The translations under genes were made by a program, and so were the position numbers. A DNA stretch of 64,000 nt, taken from positions 48,945-112,944 of the forward strand of contig JAFRKJ010000019.1 of the NCBI GenBank assembly GCA_017431785.1. Reading direction: 5' to 3'. This document shows positions 1 to 8,308 of this stretch, one piece after another; the stretch's first letter is position 1, and every line of letters begins with the position of its first letter. The notes under the pieces were generated by a model. The model did not search any database, was not told the DNA's origin, and saw nothing but the letters and a program-made list of their open reading frames with translations. The DNA comes from Bacillota bacterium (lineage in GTDB: Bacteria; Bacillota; Clostridia; Peptostreptococcales; Anaerovoracaceae).

Positions 1-514
1 AGCTCTCACACCGAACCGGAAGAAGACAGAGAGCAAAGGCGTGAAGTCTGTCCAGTCCCATGTGACGAACATTTCCTCCCACCTGCCGGAGGATAAGATG
101 AGCGTCGAGGACTTCATGGAACAGCTGCATCGTTATTTCCTGCGCCGGTTTCCGGAGGCGGTTCCCTATGAACTGACAAAAGAAGACAAAGCTTCCATTC
201 AGCAGCTGTCGGATCAGAAGTATTCCACCTGGGAGTGGAACTACGGCGCGTCTCCTGCTTTTGCAGTAAGTGCCAGCCGCAAGTATGACTTCGGGTTGGT
301 CGACGTCAGGCTAGATGTCACGCGCGGACGGATCAGGGAGATCCGCATCTTCGGCGACTTCTTCGGCATCAAAAGCGTATCGGAACTGGAAGAGCTGCTT
401 GTCGGCACCGAGTACCGGGCGGACGCCATCAGTCAGGCGCTCGCGGACGTCGCCCTCGGTGAATATATCAGCGGCATGACAGCAGAAGAACTGACAGAAC
501 TCATGATGCAGTGA
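1..514 (+). CDS. lplA: Lipoate-protein ligase A, 3' part only
   Basis: This is the C-terminal part of a lipoate-protein ligase, which activates free lipoate with ATP and attaches it to E2 or GcvH lipoyl domains. The frame is open from base 2, so the gene begins upstream of the window; the GTG at 41 is an internal Val codon, not the start. What remains is the end of the catalytic domain (KGVKSV, then SHVTNISSHLP, the usual LplA stretch after the lipoate-binding core) and the accessory C-terminal domain, with the family motif W-E-W-N-Y-G near base 235 and a closing helix. The Lys and RRLSGGG-type catalytic motifs lie outside the window. It ends at TGA 512-514 and is followed by a strong terminator, so it is the last gene of its transcript. 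Recognition rests on family knowledge and is firm. Confidence 0.88.
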   Translation, partial: ALTPNRKKTESKGVKSVQSHVTNISSHLPEDKMSVEDFMEQLHRYFLRRFPEAVPYELTKEDKASIQQLSDQKYSTWEWNYGASPAFAVSASRKYDFGLVDVRLDVTRGRIREIRIFGDFFGIKSVSELEELLVGTEYRADAISQALADVALGEYISGMTAEELTELMMQ

Positions 515-558
515 ATCGGCCGTTGGTTTTCATCTCGAGGCACATAATCAAGAAAATA

Positions 559-607
559 TAGTCCCAATCGTCAACATCCTGACGAATTGGGACTATTTTG
601 TTTTTTG
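559..607 (+). terminator. Rho-independent terminator after lplA
   Basis: The stem TAGTCCCAA..CGTCA (559-573) pairs with TGACGAATTGGGACTA (580-595) around a short loop and runs into ATTTTGTTTTTT. It separates lplA from the copper operon. Confidence 0.9.
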
Positions 608-642
608 GTCTGCATCAATAATAGACCCAAAATTTCAGGGTA

Positions 643-671
643 TTTACAGATACCCCCTAGGGGTATATAAT
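643..671 (+). promoter_or_regulatory. csoR-copA promoter
   Basis: The -35 TTTACA (643-648) and -10 TATAAT (666-671) are separated by exactly 17 bp. The spacer is filled by the predicted CsoR operator, which suits repression by steric block. Confidence 0.85.
650..666 (+). promoter_or_regulatory. CsoR operator
   Basis: The pseudopalindrome ATACCCCCTAGGGGTAT has the G/C-rich A-T-A-C-C-C(N)G-G-G-T-A-T form of operators bound by copper-sensing CsoR repressors. It overlaps the 5' base of the -10 box and lies just upstream of csoR, predicting autoregulation released by Cu(I). Confidence 0.85.
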
Positions 672-694
672 GAGAGCCATCAGGAGGAGAAAAG

Positions 695-1030
695 ATGAAC
701 AGAGCGATACAGGATAACTGCTGCAGCAGACAGACAGAAAACTGCTGCGGAACAAGAATGAAGGAAAGATCTCAGGAAGAGTATAAGGATCTGATCAATC
801 GGCTCAGCCGCATTGAGGGTCAGATCAGAGGTCTGAAGAGAATGGTGGAAGAGGGTGCATACTGTCCGGACATACTCAATCAAAGTGCGGCGGCAAGCGC
901 GGCGCTGTCCAGCTTTAATCGCGTGCTCATGTCGAACCACATCAAAAGCTGCGTCATCGATGATGTCAGGGCAGGAAATGATGAGACAGTGGAAGAGCTC
1001 CTTGGCGTTCTGCAGAAACTTATGAAATAG
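695..1030 (+). CDS. csoR: CsoR-family copper-sensing repressor
   Basis: A 111-residue all-helical CsoR/RcnR (DUF156) protein. The family forms tetramers that bind operator DNA and release it when Cu(I) binds a Cys-His-Cys site. The fingerprint is visible: the RRLxRIEGQIRG-like stretch (NRLSRIEGQIRG), Cys in YCPDIL, then His and Cys in NHIKSC, which gives the copper-type ligand set. An extra N-terminal extension of about 20 residues carries two CC pairs (DNCCS, ENCCG), which is not usual and might bind metal too. AGGAGG at 682-687 sets the ATG at 695. The first gene of a two-gene operon, 45 bp ahead of copA, and preceded by its own predicted operator. Copper rather than another metal or sulfide is inferred from the ligands and the neighbour. 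Confidence 0.92.
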   Translation: MNRAIQDNCCSRQTENCCGTRMKERSQEEYKDLINRLSRIEGQIRGLKRMVEEGAYCPDILNQSAAASAALSSFNRVLMSNHIKSCVIDDVRAGNDETVEELLGVLQKLMK

Positions 1031-1075
1031 ACAGAGATAGAGATAGGCAGAGGATAGAAGGAGACAGAAAGAAGA

Positions 1076-3592
1076 ATGGATCAATATTTCGTGACAGGGA
1101 TGAGCTGTGCGGCTTGTCAGGCGAGGGTAGAGAAAGCAGTATCCGGTGTGCCGGGCGTCGATAGCTGTTCAGTAAGTCTGCTGACAAATTCCATGGGGGT
1201 CGAAGGGACGGCTTCCGCGGATGACATAATCAAGGCAGTGGAGAAAGCCGGCTACGGGGCAAGCGTGAAGGGCGCGTCAGCAAACGCATCTGCAGTTGAA
1301 GAAGAGATGTTGCGCGATAGGGAAACACCGGTACTGAAGAAGAGACTGATTTCTTCCGTAGCGGTTCTTGTTGTGCTCATGTACGTTTCGATGGGGCACA
1401 GCATGATGGGGTTTCCGCTCCCCGAGTTTTTTGAAGGGAATCACATTGCAGTCGGCATGGTCGAGATGATACTGGCATTTGTTGTTATGCTGATCAACAA
1501 GAAGTTCTTTACAAGCGGTTTCAAATCGCTGATACATGGAGCGCCGAATATGGATACACTGGTGGCCATGGGGTCGTCAGTTTCTTTTGTCTGGAGTTTG
1601 CTTTTGTTATTTAAAATGACAAAGGATTTGACAGATGGTAATATGGATGCTGTGGCGGCAGGCGGCCACAGCCTGTACTTCGAAACAGCGGCAATGATCG
1701 TTACGCTCATCACCATCGGCAAAATGTTGGAAGCCATGTCCAAAGGCAGGACAACCGATGCACTGAAGAGCCTGATGAAACTGTCACCAAAAGAAGTAAC
1801 GCTCATCGTAAATGGGGAAGAAAAAATCGCACCTGTTGAGAACATTAGAGTTGGTGATGTGTTTGCCGTTAAACCGGGAGAAAACATACCGGTAGATGGT
1901 ATCATTATCGAAGGAAGCACCGCAGTGAATGAAGCGGCGCTGACCGGCGAAAGTATTCCTGTTGACAAAGCAGAAGGGGATCAGATTTCCGCAGCGACAT
2001 TAAACCAGTCAGGATACATCAGAGCAAAAGCTACAAGAGTCGGGAAGGATACAACGTTATCACAGATCATCAAGATGGTCAGCGACGCGGCTGCAACGAA
2101 AGCACCGATTGCGCGTATTGCAGATAAAGTTTCTGGAATCTTCGTTCCTGCAGTACTGATTATAGCAGCAATTGTAATCATCATATGGATTGTAGCAGGA
2201 CAGGAAATCGGTTATGCACTCGCCCGCGGGATTTCCGTTCTTGTCATTAGCTGTCCGTGTGCTTTGGGGCTTGCTACTCCTGTTGCGATCATGGTTGGAA
2301 ACGGACTCGGCGCGAGAAACGGAATTCTCTTCAAGACCGCACAGTCACAGGAAGAGGCGGGACGAGTCAATATCGTCGTTCTGGATAAGACCGGAACGAT
2401 TACAGAGGGACAGCCGATCGTCACAGATATCATACCGTCGGATGGCGTAGAGGAAGAGACTTTTATAGCAAAGGCTTATGCGCTGGAATGCAAGAGCGAA
2501 CATCCTCTTGCAAAGGCGGTGACAACCACCGCGGAGTCCAGAGGTATGAAGCCGGCGGAAGTGACTGCATTCAAAGCAGTAGCCGGGAACGGACTTTCCG
2601 GCAAGTTGGAAGAGCAGGAACTGATCGGCGGGAATCTGGGGTACGTGCAGAAGGTTTCCAAAGTAGAAGTTGGAGAGAAGTATACACTGCTTGCGGAGAA
2701 ACTCGCAGGAGAAGGCAAGACCTGTCTGTACTTCGCAGAGTGCGGACGATTCCTGGGTATCATAGCAGTTGCGGATACAATAAAAGAGGACAGCCCTGAG
2801 GCGATCCGTCAGCTGAAGAATATGGGCATTCGTGTTGTCATGCTGACAGGAGACAACGAACGGACAGCACATGCAATTGCAGAGCAAGCCGGAGTGGATG
2901 AGGTGATTTCGGGCGTAAAGCCTGACGGCAAAGACAGGGAAATCAGGAAGCTCAGGAAGAAAGGAAAAGTTGCGATGGTCGGCGATGGCATCAATGATGC
3001 TCCCGCGCTCACGAGGGCGGATGTTGGTATCGCCATAGGAGCCGGCACAGATGTGGCCATCGACGCAGCGGATGTCGTGCTGATGAACAGCAGACTCTCT
3101 GAAGTGCCGGCTGCAATCAGACTGAGCAGAGCGACGCTCAGGAATATACATGAGAATCTGTTTTGGGCGTTCATATACAATATCGTATTGATTCCGGTTG
3201 CAGCGGGAGCATATGTGAATCTGATGGGTTGGACGATGAATCCAATGCTCGGAGCAGCGGCGATGAGTTTGTCAAGCGTTTGTGTCTGTATGAATGCGCT
3301 TAGACTCAATTTGTTTGATATACACAGCACAAGGAAAGATAAAATAATAAAGACAAAGACATTGGAAAGAGAGGAACAGGAAATGGAAAAAACAATGAAT
3401 ATTGAAGGTATGATGTGTATGCATTGTGAGGCGACAGTAAAAAAGGCGCTCGAGGCAATCGATGGCGTGGAAGCTGCTGAGGTAAGTCATGAGCAGGATA
3501 AGGCTGTCGTAACGCTGAATGCTGACGTTTCAGATGATGTGCTGAAGGACGCTGTAGAAGCAAAGGATTATACTGTTGTTTCCATCGAATAA
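1076..3592 (+). CDS. copA: Cu(+)-exporting P1B-type ATPase with fused CopZ-like tail
   Basis: An 838-residue copper-translocating P-type ATPase that exports Cu(I) across the membrane using ATP. An N-terminal HMA metal-binding domain carries GMSCAAC (Cys11, Cys14). Then come membrane helices, the actuator motif TGES (about residue 289), the intramembrane CPC motif (about 392-394), the phosphorylation motif DKTGT (about 436) and the hinge GDGINDAP (about 635). After the last two helices a hydrophilic linker leads to a second HMA domain with MMCMHC (Cys about 781 and 784), equivalent to the copper chaperone CopZ. ATG 3383 (Met770) lies in frame at the head of this domain behind GAGG at 3371-3374, so a free 69-residue CopZ could be made by internal initiation. 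It is co-transcribed with csoR. Confidence 0.95.
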   Translation: MDQYFVTGMSCAACQARVEKAVSGVPGVDSCSVSLLTNSMGVEGTASADDIIKAVEKAGYGASVKGASANASAVEEEMLRDRETPVLKKRLISSVAVLVVLMYVSMGHSMMGFPLPEFFEGNHIAVGMVEMILAFVVMLINKKFFTSGFKSLIHGAPNMDTLVAMGSSVSFVWSLLLLFKMTKDLTDGNMDAVAAGGHSLYFETAAMIVTLITIGKMLEAMSKGRTTDALKSLMKLSPKEVTLIVNGEEKIAPVENIRVGDVFAVKPGENIPVDGIIIEGSTAVNEAALTGESIPVDKAEGDQISAATLNQSGYIRAKATRVGKDTTLSQIIKMVSDAAATKAPIARIADKVSGIFVPAVLIIAAIVIIIWIVAGQEIGYALARGISVLVISCPCALGLATPVAIMVGNGLGARNGILFKTAQSQEEAGRVNIVVLDKTGTITEGQPIVTDIIPSDGVEEETFIAKAYALECKSEHPLAKAVTTTAESRGMKPAEVTAFKAVAGNGLSGKLEEQELIGGNLGYVQKVSKVEVGEKYTLLAEKLAGEGKTCLYFAECGRFLGIIAVADTIKEDSPEAIRQLKNMGIRVVMLTGDNERTAHAIAEQAGVDEVISGVKPDGKDREIRKLRKKGKVAMVGDGINDAPALTRADVGIAIGAGTDVAIDAADVVLMNSRLSEVPAAIRLSRATLRNIHENLFWAFIYNIVLIPVAAGAYVNLMGWTMNPMLGAAAMSLSSVCVCMNALRLNLFDIHSTRKDKIIKTKTLEREEQEMEKTMNIEGMMCMHCEATVKKALEAIDGVEAAEVSHEQDKAVVTLNADVSDDVLKDAVEAKDYTVVSIE

Positions 3593-3617
3593 GTGATGGC
3601 GCAACAGGCGGAAGAGC

Positions 3618-4622
3618 ATGAAGAACAACAGACCTGTATTTTACAAAAGCACGATCAACACGGATCCTGCAGTCGAAGAATGGCTCGGAAGTCAGAATGC
3701 ATCTGATGATGAAAACATCAGAGAGTACATCATCCACCACAAGCGGAGCATCGAGGAGATGATCTTCTGGGAAGACAAGGTGGCATGGATGCAGAACTAC
3801 CTGACTGTCCGAAGGGATTTCATTGAAAGGAGCATAGATAAACGCATCAAGCGTGACTATGCTTATCTTGACGTAATCGATAATCTGATCCAGAGAGCGA
3901 TCGAAGAGAACTGCATGCAGATTCGCGCCTGGCTTGTGGAGTACAAGAACAGGACCTTCGGCAATGCCTTTTTGGATGAAGCAGAAGCAGATCAGATTGA
4001 TCTGGAATTTGAACTCAGGGACCCATTGCCGGCTGAGAAGCACGCTGTTGGAGAGGAACTCAGACTGGGCAGTTATTATTACGATGTATCCGGGCAGAAG
4101 CAGGATATCGTCTGGCAGGTACTGGACATCATTGAAGACAGAGCGTTGATCGTCAGCAGGGACGTGCTCACGTTTAAGCTGTTCAACAATGACTGGGGAA
4201 AGATGGTCTGGGAAGAATGCTCCCTGAGAAAGTGGCTCAATGAAGACTTTCTGCAGAGTGCCTTTGCAGAAGAGGAACGAGATAGAATTATCTGCAGAAC
4301 GATCAAAAACAGAGAGAACGATCTCTTCGGAACAGACGCAGGTCCGGATACGGAAGACAGCGTTTTCCTGTTGAGCATGGAGGAGGCCAGAGAGTACTAC
4401 ACAAGCGATGAAGAGCGCCGTGTTTCGGCGACACCGTACGCGGCAGAAGAAGCCGCTCTCGCCGACAATACAGAAACGGTGCCTTGGCGGCTCCGCACAC
4501 CGGGATATAAAGGCGGGTGTTATAATGCGTGTATCCGTGCAAACGGCATGATCAACACACACGGTTGTTTCAACGATCAGGAGGGATTCGGAATCCGTCC
4601 TGCAATGTGGATAAAACTATAG
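3618..4622 (+). CDS. DUF6273 domain protein
   Basis: A 334-residue soluble protein of unknown function. The first 150 residues are charged and helical with no recognised domain. The C-terminal half (about 165-334) fits the DUF6273 pattern: a short beta region followed by W-E-E-C-S-L-R-K-W-L-N-E-D-F, then A-F-x-x-E-E-R-D-R-I, and a terminal G-F-G-I-R-P-A-M-W. That module recurs in Firmicutes proteins, and its role is not known to me. There is no signal peptide or membrane segment. It stands 25 bp after copA and 1 bp before the VWA gene, so it is probably translated with the VWA/MoxR pair and may belong to the same complex; that is inference from spacing only. Confidence 0.6.
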   Translation: MKNNRPVFYKSTINTDPAVEEWLGSQNASDDENIREYIIHHKRSIEEMIFWEDKVAWMQNYLTVRRDFIERSIDKRIKRDYAYLDVIDNLIQRAIEENCMQIRAWLVEYKNRTFGNAFLDEAEADQIDLEFELRDPLPAEKHAVGEELRLGSYYYDVSGQKQDIVWQVLDIIEDRALIVSRDVLTFKLFNNDWGKMVWEECSLRKWLNEDFLQSAFAEEERDRIICRTIKNRENDLFGTDAGPDTEDSVFLLSMEEAREYYTSDEERRVSATPYAAEEAALADNTETVPWRLRTPGYKGGCYNACIRANGMINTHGCFNDQEGFGIRPAMWIKL

Positions 4623-4623
4623 A

Positions 4624-6012
4624 ATGAACAGCAGCAAACCGACAGAAAAAAACACTGGTACGATTGCCTGTGAAATACTGGAACTGGCACGCAATACGCT
4701 GCTTTTGCATCTCCGCTTTATGGATATGGCAATATGCAGTCTGAAACTGCAGGCGTATCACGGAACCATTGCGGTCGACGAAGAGACGATCTCCTTCGAT
4801 CCGGATTTTGTGATTGCAAAATACAGGACGGACAAGAGCATGCTCCCCAGGCTTTACCTTCACATGGTATTCCACTGCGTGTTCCATCACATTCCTGAGG
4901 AAACGCCTATGGACGCACGGCTGTGGAACCTGGCTTGTGATATCACTGTCGAAAATGTGATCGACGGAATGGACCTCGGGAGCATATGCCGTGAGACAAG
5001 CACCCATGAAAAAAGGCAGCTGGAAAAACTGAAGGCAAAGGTGAGCACGATCACAGCCGAAAAACTGTACCGGTACTTCGCAGAAGAGAAACTGCCGGAG
5101 AAGGAAATAGAGAAACTGGAAGAATCCTTTGCGGCAGATGATCATGGCGGGTGGTACCCGGAGAGTGGAGCACGGACTGTCATCACCACCTATAGCGCAG
5201 GAGATGCTTACATCGAAGAAGAGTCCGACGAAGGCGAGCTAGCCTTTGGTTCAGGTGAAAGCGAAGAAGGCGGCGTCCAAAAGAAAAAAGATAAGTGGCG
5301 CGACATTGCGGAGATGATGCTGATGGATCTGGAGAGTTTCGCGAAACGTCAGGGAGACACTGCGGGAGATATGCTCCAGAACCTGAGAGAGTCTACGAGA
5401 GAAAAATACGACTACGCGACGTTTTTGAAGAAGTTCTCCGTCATGGGTGAAGAAATGACTGTCAGTGATGAGGACTTCGACTATATCTTTTATACCTATG
5501 GGCTGAAACTCTATCAGAACATGCCTCTGATCGAGCCTTTGGAATACAAAGAATCCAGAAGAATACGGGACTTCGTTATTGCAATCGATACCTCAGGCTC
5601 CGTTTCAGGTGAGTTGGTTCAGAAATTCATCGATAAGACATACAATATACTTCAGCAGGAGGACAGTTTCTTTCATAAAGTCAACCTGCACATCATACAG
5701 TGTGACACTGAGATTCACGAGCATGTCAAACTGACCTCGAAACATGAGGTCGATCGATACCTGAAGGAGATGGTTCTCAAGGGATTTGGCGGTACTGATT
5801 TCAGACCTGTATTTGAGTTTGTGAATGAGATGAACAGCGAAGGAGAGTTCACAGATTTCAAAGGACTGATTTATTTCACGGATGGTTACGGAACATATCC
5901 GTCGAAGCCTCCGGACTACCAGACCGCATTTGTGTTTATCGATGACGAATACAATAATTACAACGTGCCTTCCTGGGCTGTCAAAATAATACTGCAAAGT
6001 CACGAGATATAA
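4624..6012 (+). CDS. VWA-like / DUF2201 metallopeptidase-type protein
   Basis: A 462-residue protein with the DUF2201 architecture. The N-terminal putative metallopeptidase domain has HMVFHCVFHH near residue 80. A low-complexity acidic middle follows, and then a C-terminal VWA-like domain with the MIDAS pieces DTSGSVS (about residue 323) and GGTDF (about 391). Proteins of this type partner with MoxR-family AAA ATPases, where the VWA protein acts as adaptor and the ATPase as remodeller; the ATPase gene follows 28 bp downstream. Substrates of such pairs are generally unknown, though some insert metals into enzymes. No signal peptide or membrane helix is seen. The start at 4624 follows the previous stop by one base and has no strong ribosome site, which suggests translational coupling. 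Confidence 0.8.
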   Translation: MNSSKPTEKNTGTIACEILELARNTLLLHLRFMDMAICSLKLQAYHGTIAVDEETISFDPDFVIAKYRTDKSMLPRLYLHMVFHCVFHHIPEETPMDARLWNLACDITVENVIDGMDLGSICRETSTHEKRQLEKLKAKVSTITAEKLYRYFAEEKLPEKEIEKLEESFAADDHGGWYPESGARTVITTYSAGDAYIEEESDEGELAFGSGESEEGGVQKKKDKWRDIAEMMLMDLESFAKRQGDTAGDMLQNLRESTREKYDYATFLKKFSVMGEEMTVSDEDFDYIFYTYGLKLYQNMPLIEPLEYKESRRIRDFVIAIDTSGSVSGELVQKFIDKTYNILQQEDSFFHKVNLHIIQCDTEIHEHVKLTSKHEVDRYLKEMVLKGFGGTDFRPVFEFVNEMNSEGEFTDFKGLIYFTDGYGTYPSKPPDYQTAFVFIDDEYNNYNVPSWAVKIILQSHEI

Positions 6013-6040
6013 CTCACGAACTATAACTGGAGAAACGAGT

Positions 6041-7537
6041 ATGAATATTAAAGACGCCAAGACGCAGATCAAAAATGCCATGAGAGCGTACTTCACAAAA
6101 GACGAACACGGAAACTATGTGATTCCGGTCCAGAAGCAGAGACCTGTTTTCCTGATGGGCCCGCCGGGAATCGGCAAGACTGCAATTATGGAACAAATTG
6201 CTGCGGAGATGGGAGTCGGGCTTCTGACTTATTCTATGACGCATCATACCAGACAGTCAGCGCTGGGCTTGCCGTTTATCGAGCACAAGGTGTATCAGGG
6301 GCAGGAATTCGACATCTCTGAATACACGATGAGTGAGATCATCGCTTCTGTGTATGAACTGATGGAAAGCACCGGAACCACTGAGGGGATATTGTTCCTC
6401 GATGAAATCAACTGCGTGTCCGAAACGCTCACACCAATCATGCTGCAGTTTCTGCAATACAAAGTCTTCGGGCGGCACAGTGTGCCGGAAGGCTGGATTG
6501 TTGTGACAGCAGGTAATCCACCTGAGTATAACCAGTCGGTAAGAGAGTTTGATATCGTCACATGGGACCGCCTGAAGCGCATCGACTGCGAACCGGATTT
6601 CGAAGTCTGGAAGGAATACGCCATCGGCGCCGGCGTGCATCCGTCTGTTTTGACCTATCTCGAAATCAGACCGGAAGATTTCTACAGCATTGAGTCCACT
6701 GTCGACGGCAAGACCTTCGTCACAGCGAGAGGCTGGGATGACCTGTCGCAGATGATCATACTGTATGAATACAACGATATCGCAGTGGATGAAAAGCTGG
6801 TGCGCCAGTATGTGCAGGATCCGAAAATCGCCAAGCGCTTTTCCGTTTACTACGATTTGTTCAACAAATACAAATCAGACTATCAGGTGGAAGCGATTTT
6901 AAGGGGCGAGATTTCCGAAGAGATTACTGCAAGAGCAAAGGAAGCAAACTTCGATGAGAGAATCTCCTTCATAGGTCTTTTATCAGATGCTGTCTTCCGT
7001 GAAATGAAGAGGGTGACAGATAAAGACACGATGATAAAGAATCTTCTGCAGACGCTGAAGGTGTTCAGAAAGAGAGCTTTGGAGGAAGACCCTTCTGAGG
7101 TGATGGGAGAACTGATCGCCGGCAAGGAATCAGAGCTGACGAAAGGCAGGAAGGCCGGATCCCTTTCACAGGACGAGTGCGCCATCATCACAGATGAGAT
7201 AGAAGCACTGACAAGAGAGATGAACCTGATCGCAGGAGAAAAAGACGGGAGGGCTGCCTTTGCAGCTGTCAAAAAAGATTTCGATGAGATCGTGAAATCG
7301 TCAAAAGACGATGCACAAACAGTAAAGCAGGAACTCTCAAACATGTTCCGGTTCTGCGAGGAAGCTTTTGGCGAAGGACAGGAGCTGTTCCTCGTGACAA
7401 ACAACCTGACCGTCAGCGACCACGGAACAAGATTCCTGTCCCGCTACGGATGTGATGAGTATTTCAGGCACAATAAGGACCTGATGCTCTACGATAAGGA
7501 AAAAGAAATCGACGCATATCTGGAAGGATTAGATTAA
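6041..7537 (+). CDS. MoxR-like AAA+ ATPase
   Basis: A 498-residue AAA+ ATPase. Walker A is GPPGIGKTA (about residue 41), Walker B is ILFLDEIN (about 120), and sensor 1 lies in VVTAGNPPEYN (about 155). This is the MoxR/CbbQ pattern. The C-terminal 200 residues are charged and partly coiled. It starts at ATG 6041 after GGAG and is the partner of the VWA/DUF2201 protein just upstream. MoxR-VWA pairs act as chaperones or metal-insertion machines in known cases, but nothing here names the client. The following radical SAM gene is 86 bp away and may have its own promoter. Confidence 0.85.
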   Translation: MNIKDAKTQIKNAMRAYFTKDEHGNYVIPVQKQRPVFLMGPPGIGKTAIMEQIAAEMGVGLLTYSMTHHTRQSALGLPFIEHKVYQGQEFDISEYTMSEIIASVYELMESTGTTEGILFLDEINCVSETLTPIMLQFLQYKVFGRHSVPEGWIVVTAGNPPEYNQSVREFDIVTWDRLKRIDCEPDFEVWKEYAIGAGVHPSVLTYLEIRPEDFYSIESTVDGKTFVTARGWDDLSQMIILYEYNDIAVDEKLVRQYVQDPKIAKRFSVYYDLFNKYKSDYQVEAILRGEISEEITARAKEANFDERISFIGLLSDAVFREMKRVTDKDTMIKNLLQTLKVFRKRALEEDPSEVMGELIAGKESELTKGRKAGSLSQDECAIITDEIEALTREMNLIAGEKDGRAAFAAVKKDFDEIVKSSKDDAQTVKQELSNMFRFCEEAFGEGQELFLVTNNLTVSDHGTRFLSRYGCDEYFRHNKDLMLYDKEKEIDAYLEGLD

Positions 7538-7623
7538 ATAGATTGATAATTGCGAACAGCATATGCTGGTGTTAAAATAAAATTTGTAATATTTAACGAA
7601 GTAAAGTATTTAATCAGCAAGTT

Positions 7624-8214
7624 ATGTCAATAGTTTATGATTATTTCGGCGGTTTATATATCAACATCACGAACAGATGTCCCAACGCCTGTGAGTTCTG
7701 CATCAGGAACTTCACAAACTCGCTCGGCGATGCGGACAGCCTTGTTTTGAAGGAAGATCCGACTGTCGATGAAGTGAAAAAAGAGCTGGAGAGCTGGGAT
7801 GTCAGATCCTATGACGAAGTGGTTTTCTGCGGATACGGTGAACCGACGGAGCGGCTGCCGGAAGTTCTGGAACTTGCCCGTCACATCAAGGCCAAATACG
7901 GCAGACAGATCAGGATCAATACGAACGGACTTGCGGATCTGATCTGGGACCGTCCGACAGCACCGGATCTGAAGGGCGTGGTCGACGCCGTTTCCGTGAG
8001 CATGAATGAAGCGGATGCGCAGAAGTATTACGATCTCTGCCACCCGAAGTTCGGGCTGAAATCCTATGATGCGGTCATCAAATACATTGAAGATGTGAGA
8101 GATTACGTCCCTTATGTCGCCGTCTCCGTTGTGACATCAGCGATATCCAGCGAATCCATCAGCATCTGCCGCGCAAAGGCAGCAGAGCTCGGCGTTGTAT
8201 TCAAGCTCAGATAA
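7624..8214 (+). CDS. Small radical SAM protein, TatD-associated type
   Basis: A 196-residue radical SAM enzyme. The CxxxCxxC cluster motif is CPNACEFC (Cys20, 24, 27), following LYINITNRC. The SAM-binding GGE-like motif appears as CGYGEPT (about residue 76). Members of this short family (TIGR04038-like, often next to or fused with TatD-type nucleases) have no assigned reaction. No TatD gene is in the window, so the assignment is by sequence feel. The protein stops near residue 196 after a truncated barrel, the normal length for this group. The ribosome site is weak; the 86-bp upstream gap holds a small palindrome CAGCATATGCTG (7557-7568) and AT-rich sequence. Confidence 0.75.
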   Translation: MSIVYDYFGGLYINITNRCPNACEFCIRNFTNSLGDADSLVLKEDPTVDEVKKELESWDVRSYDEVVFCGYGEPTERLPEVLELARHIKAKYGRQIRINTNGLADLIWDRPTAPDLKGVVDAVSVSMNEADAQKYYDLCHPKFGLKSYDAVIKYIEDVRDYVPYVAVSVVTSAISSESISICRAKAAELGVVFKLR

Positions 8215-8255
8215 AATCAGATTACAAACAATCAGATCAGAATCATCGTTAAAAA

Positions 8256-8269
8256 CAGGCGAAAGCCTG
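8256..8269 (-). terminator. Small hairpin with GAAA loop
   Basis: CAGGC-GAAA-GCCTG lies in the 94-bp gap before iorA. Read on the minus strand it is followed by a TTTTT run. The stem is only 5 bp, so it is a weak terminator at best. Confidence 0.3.
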
Positions 8270-8308
8270 ATCAAATATTGTTTTCAATAAGGAAGTGAAG
8301 GTAAAAAC

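Noticed and set aside
3306-4562. Minus-strand reading frame (418 codons) opposite copA end and the DUF6273 gene
   Set aside because: It overlaps two convincing plus-strand genes and has no domain or start signal.
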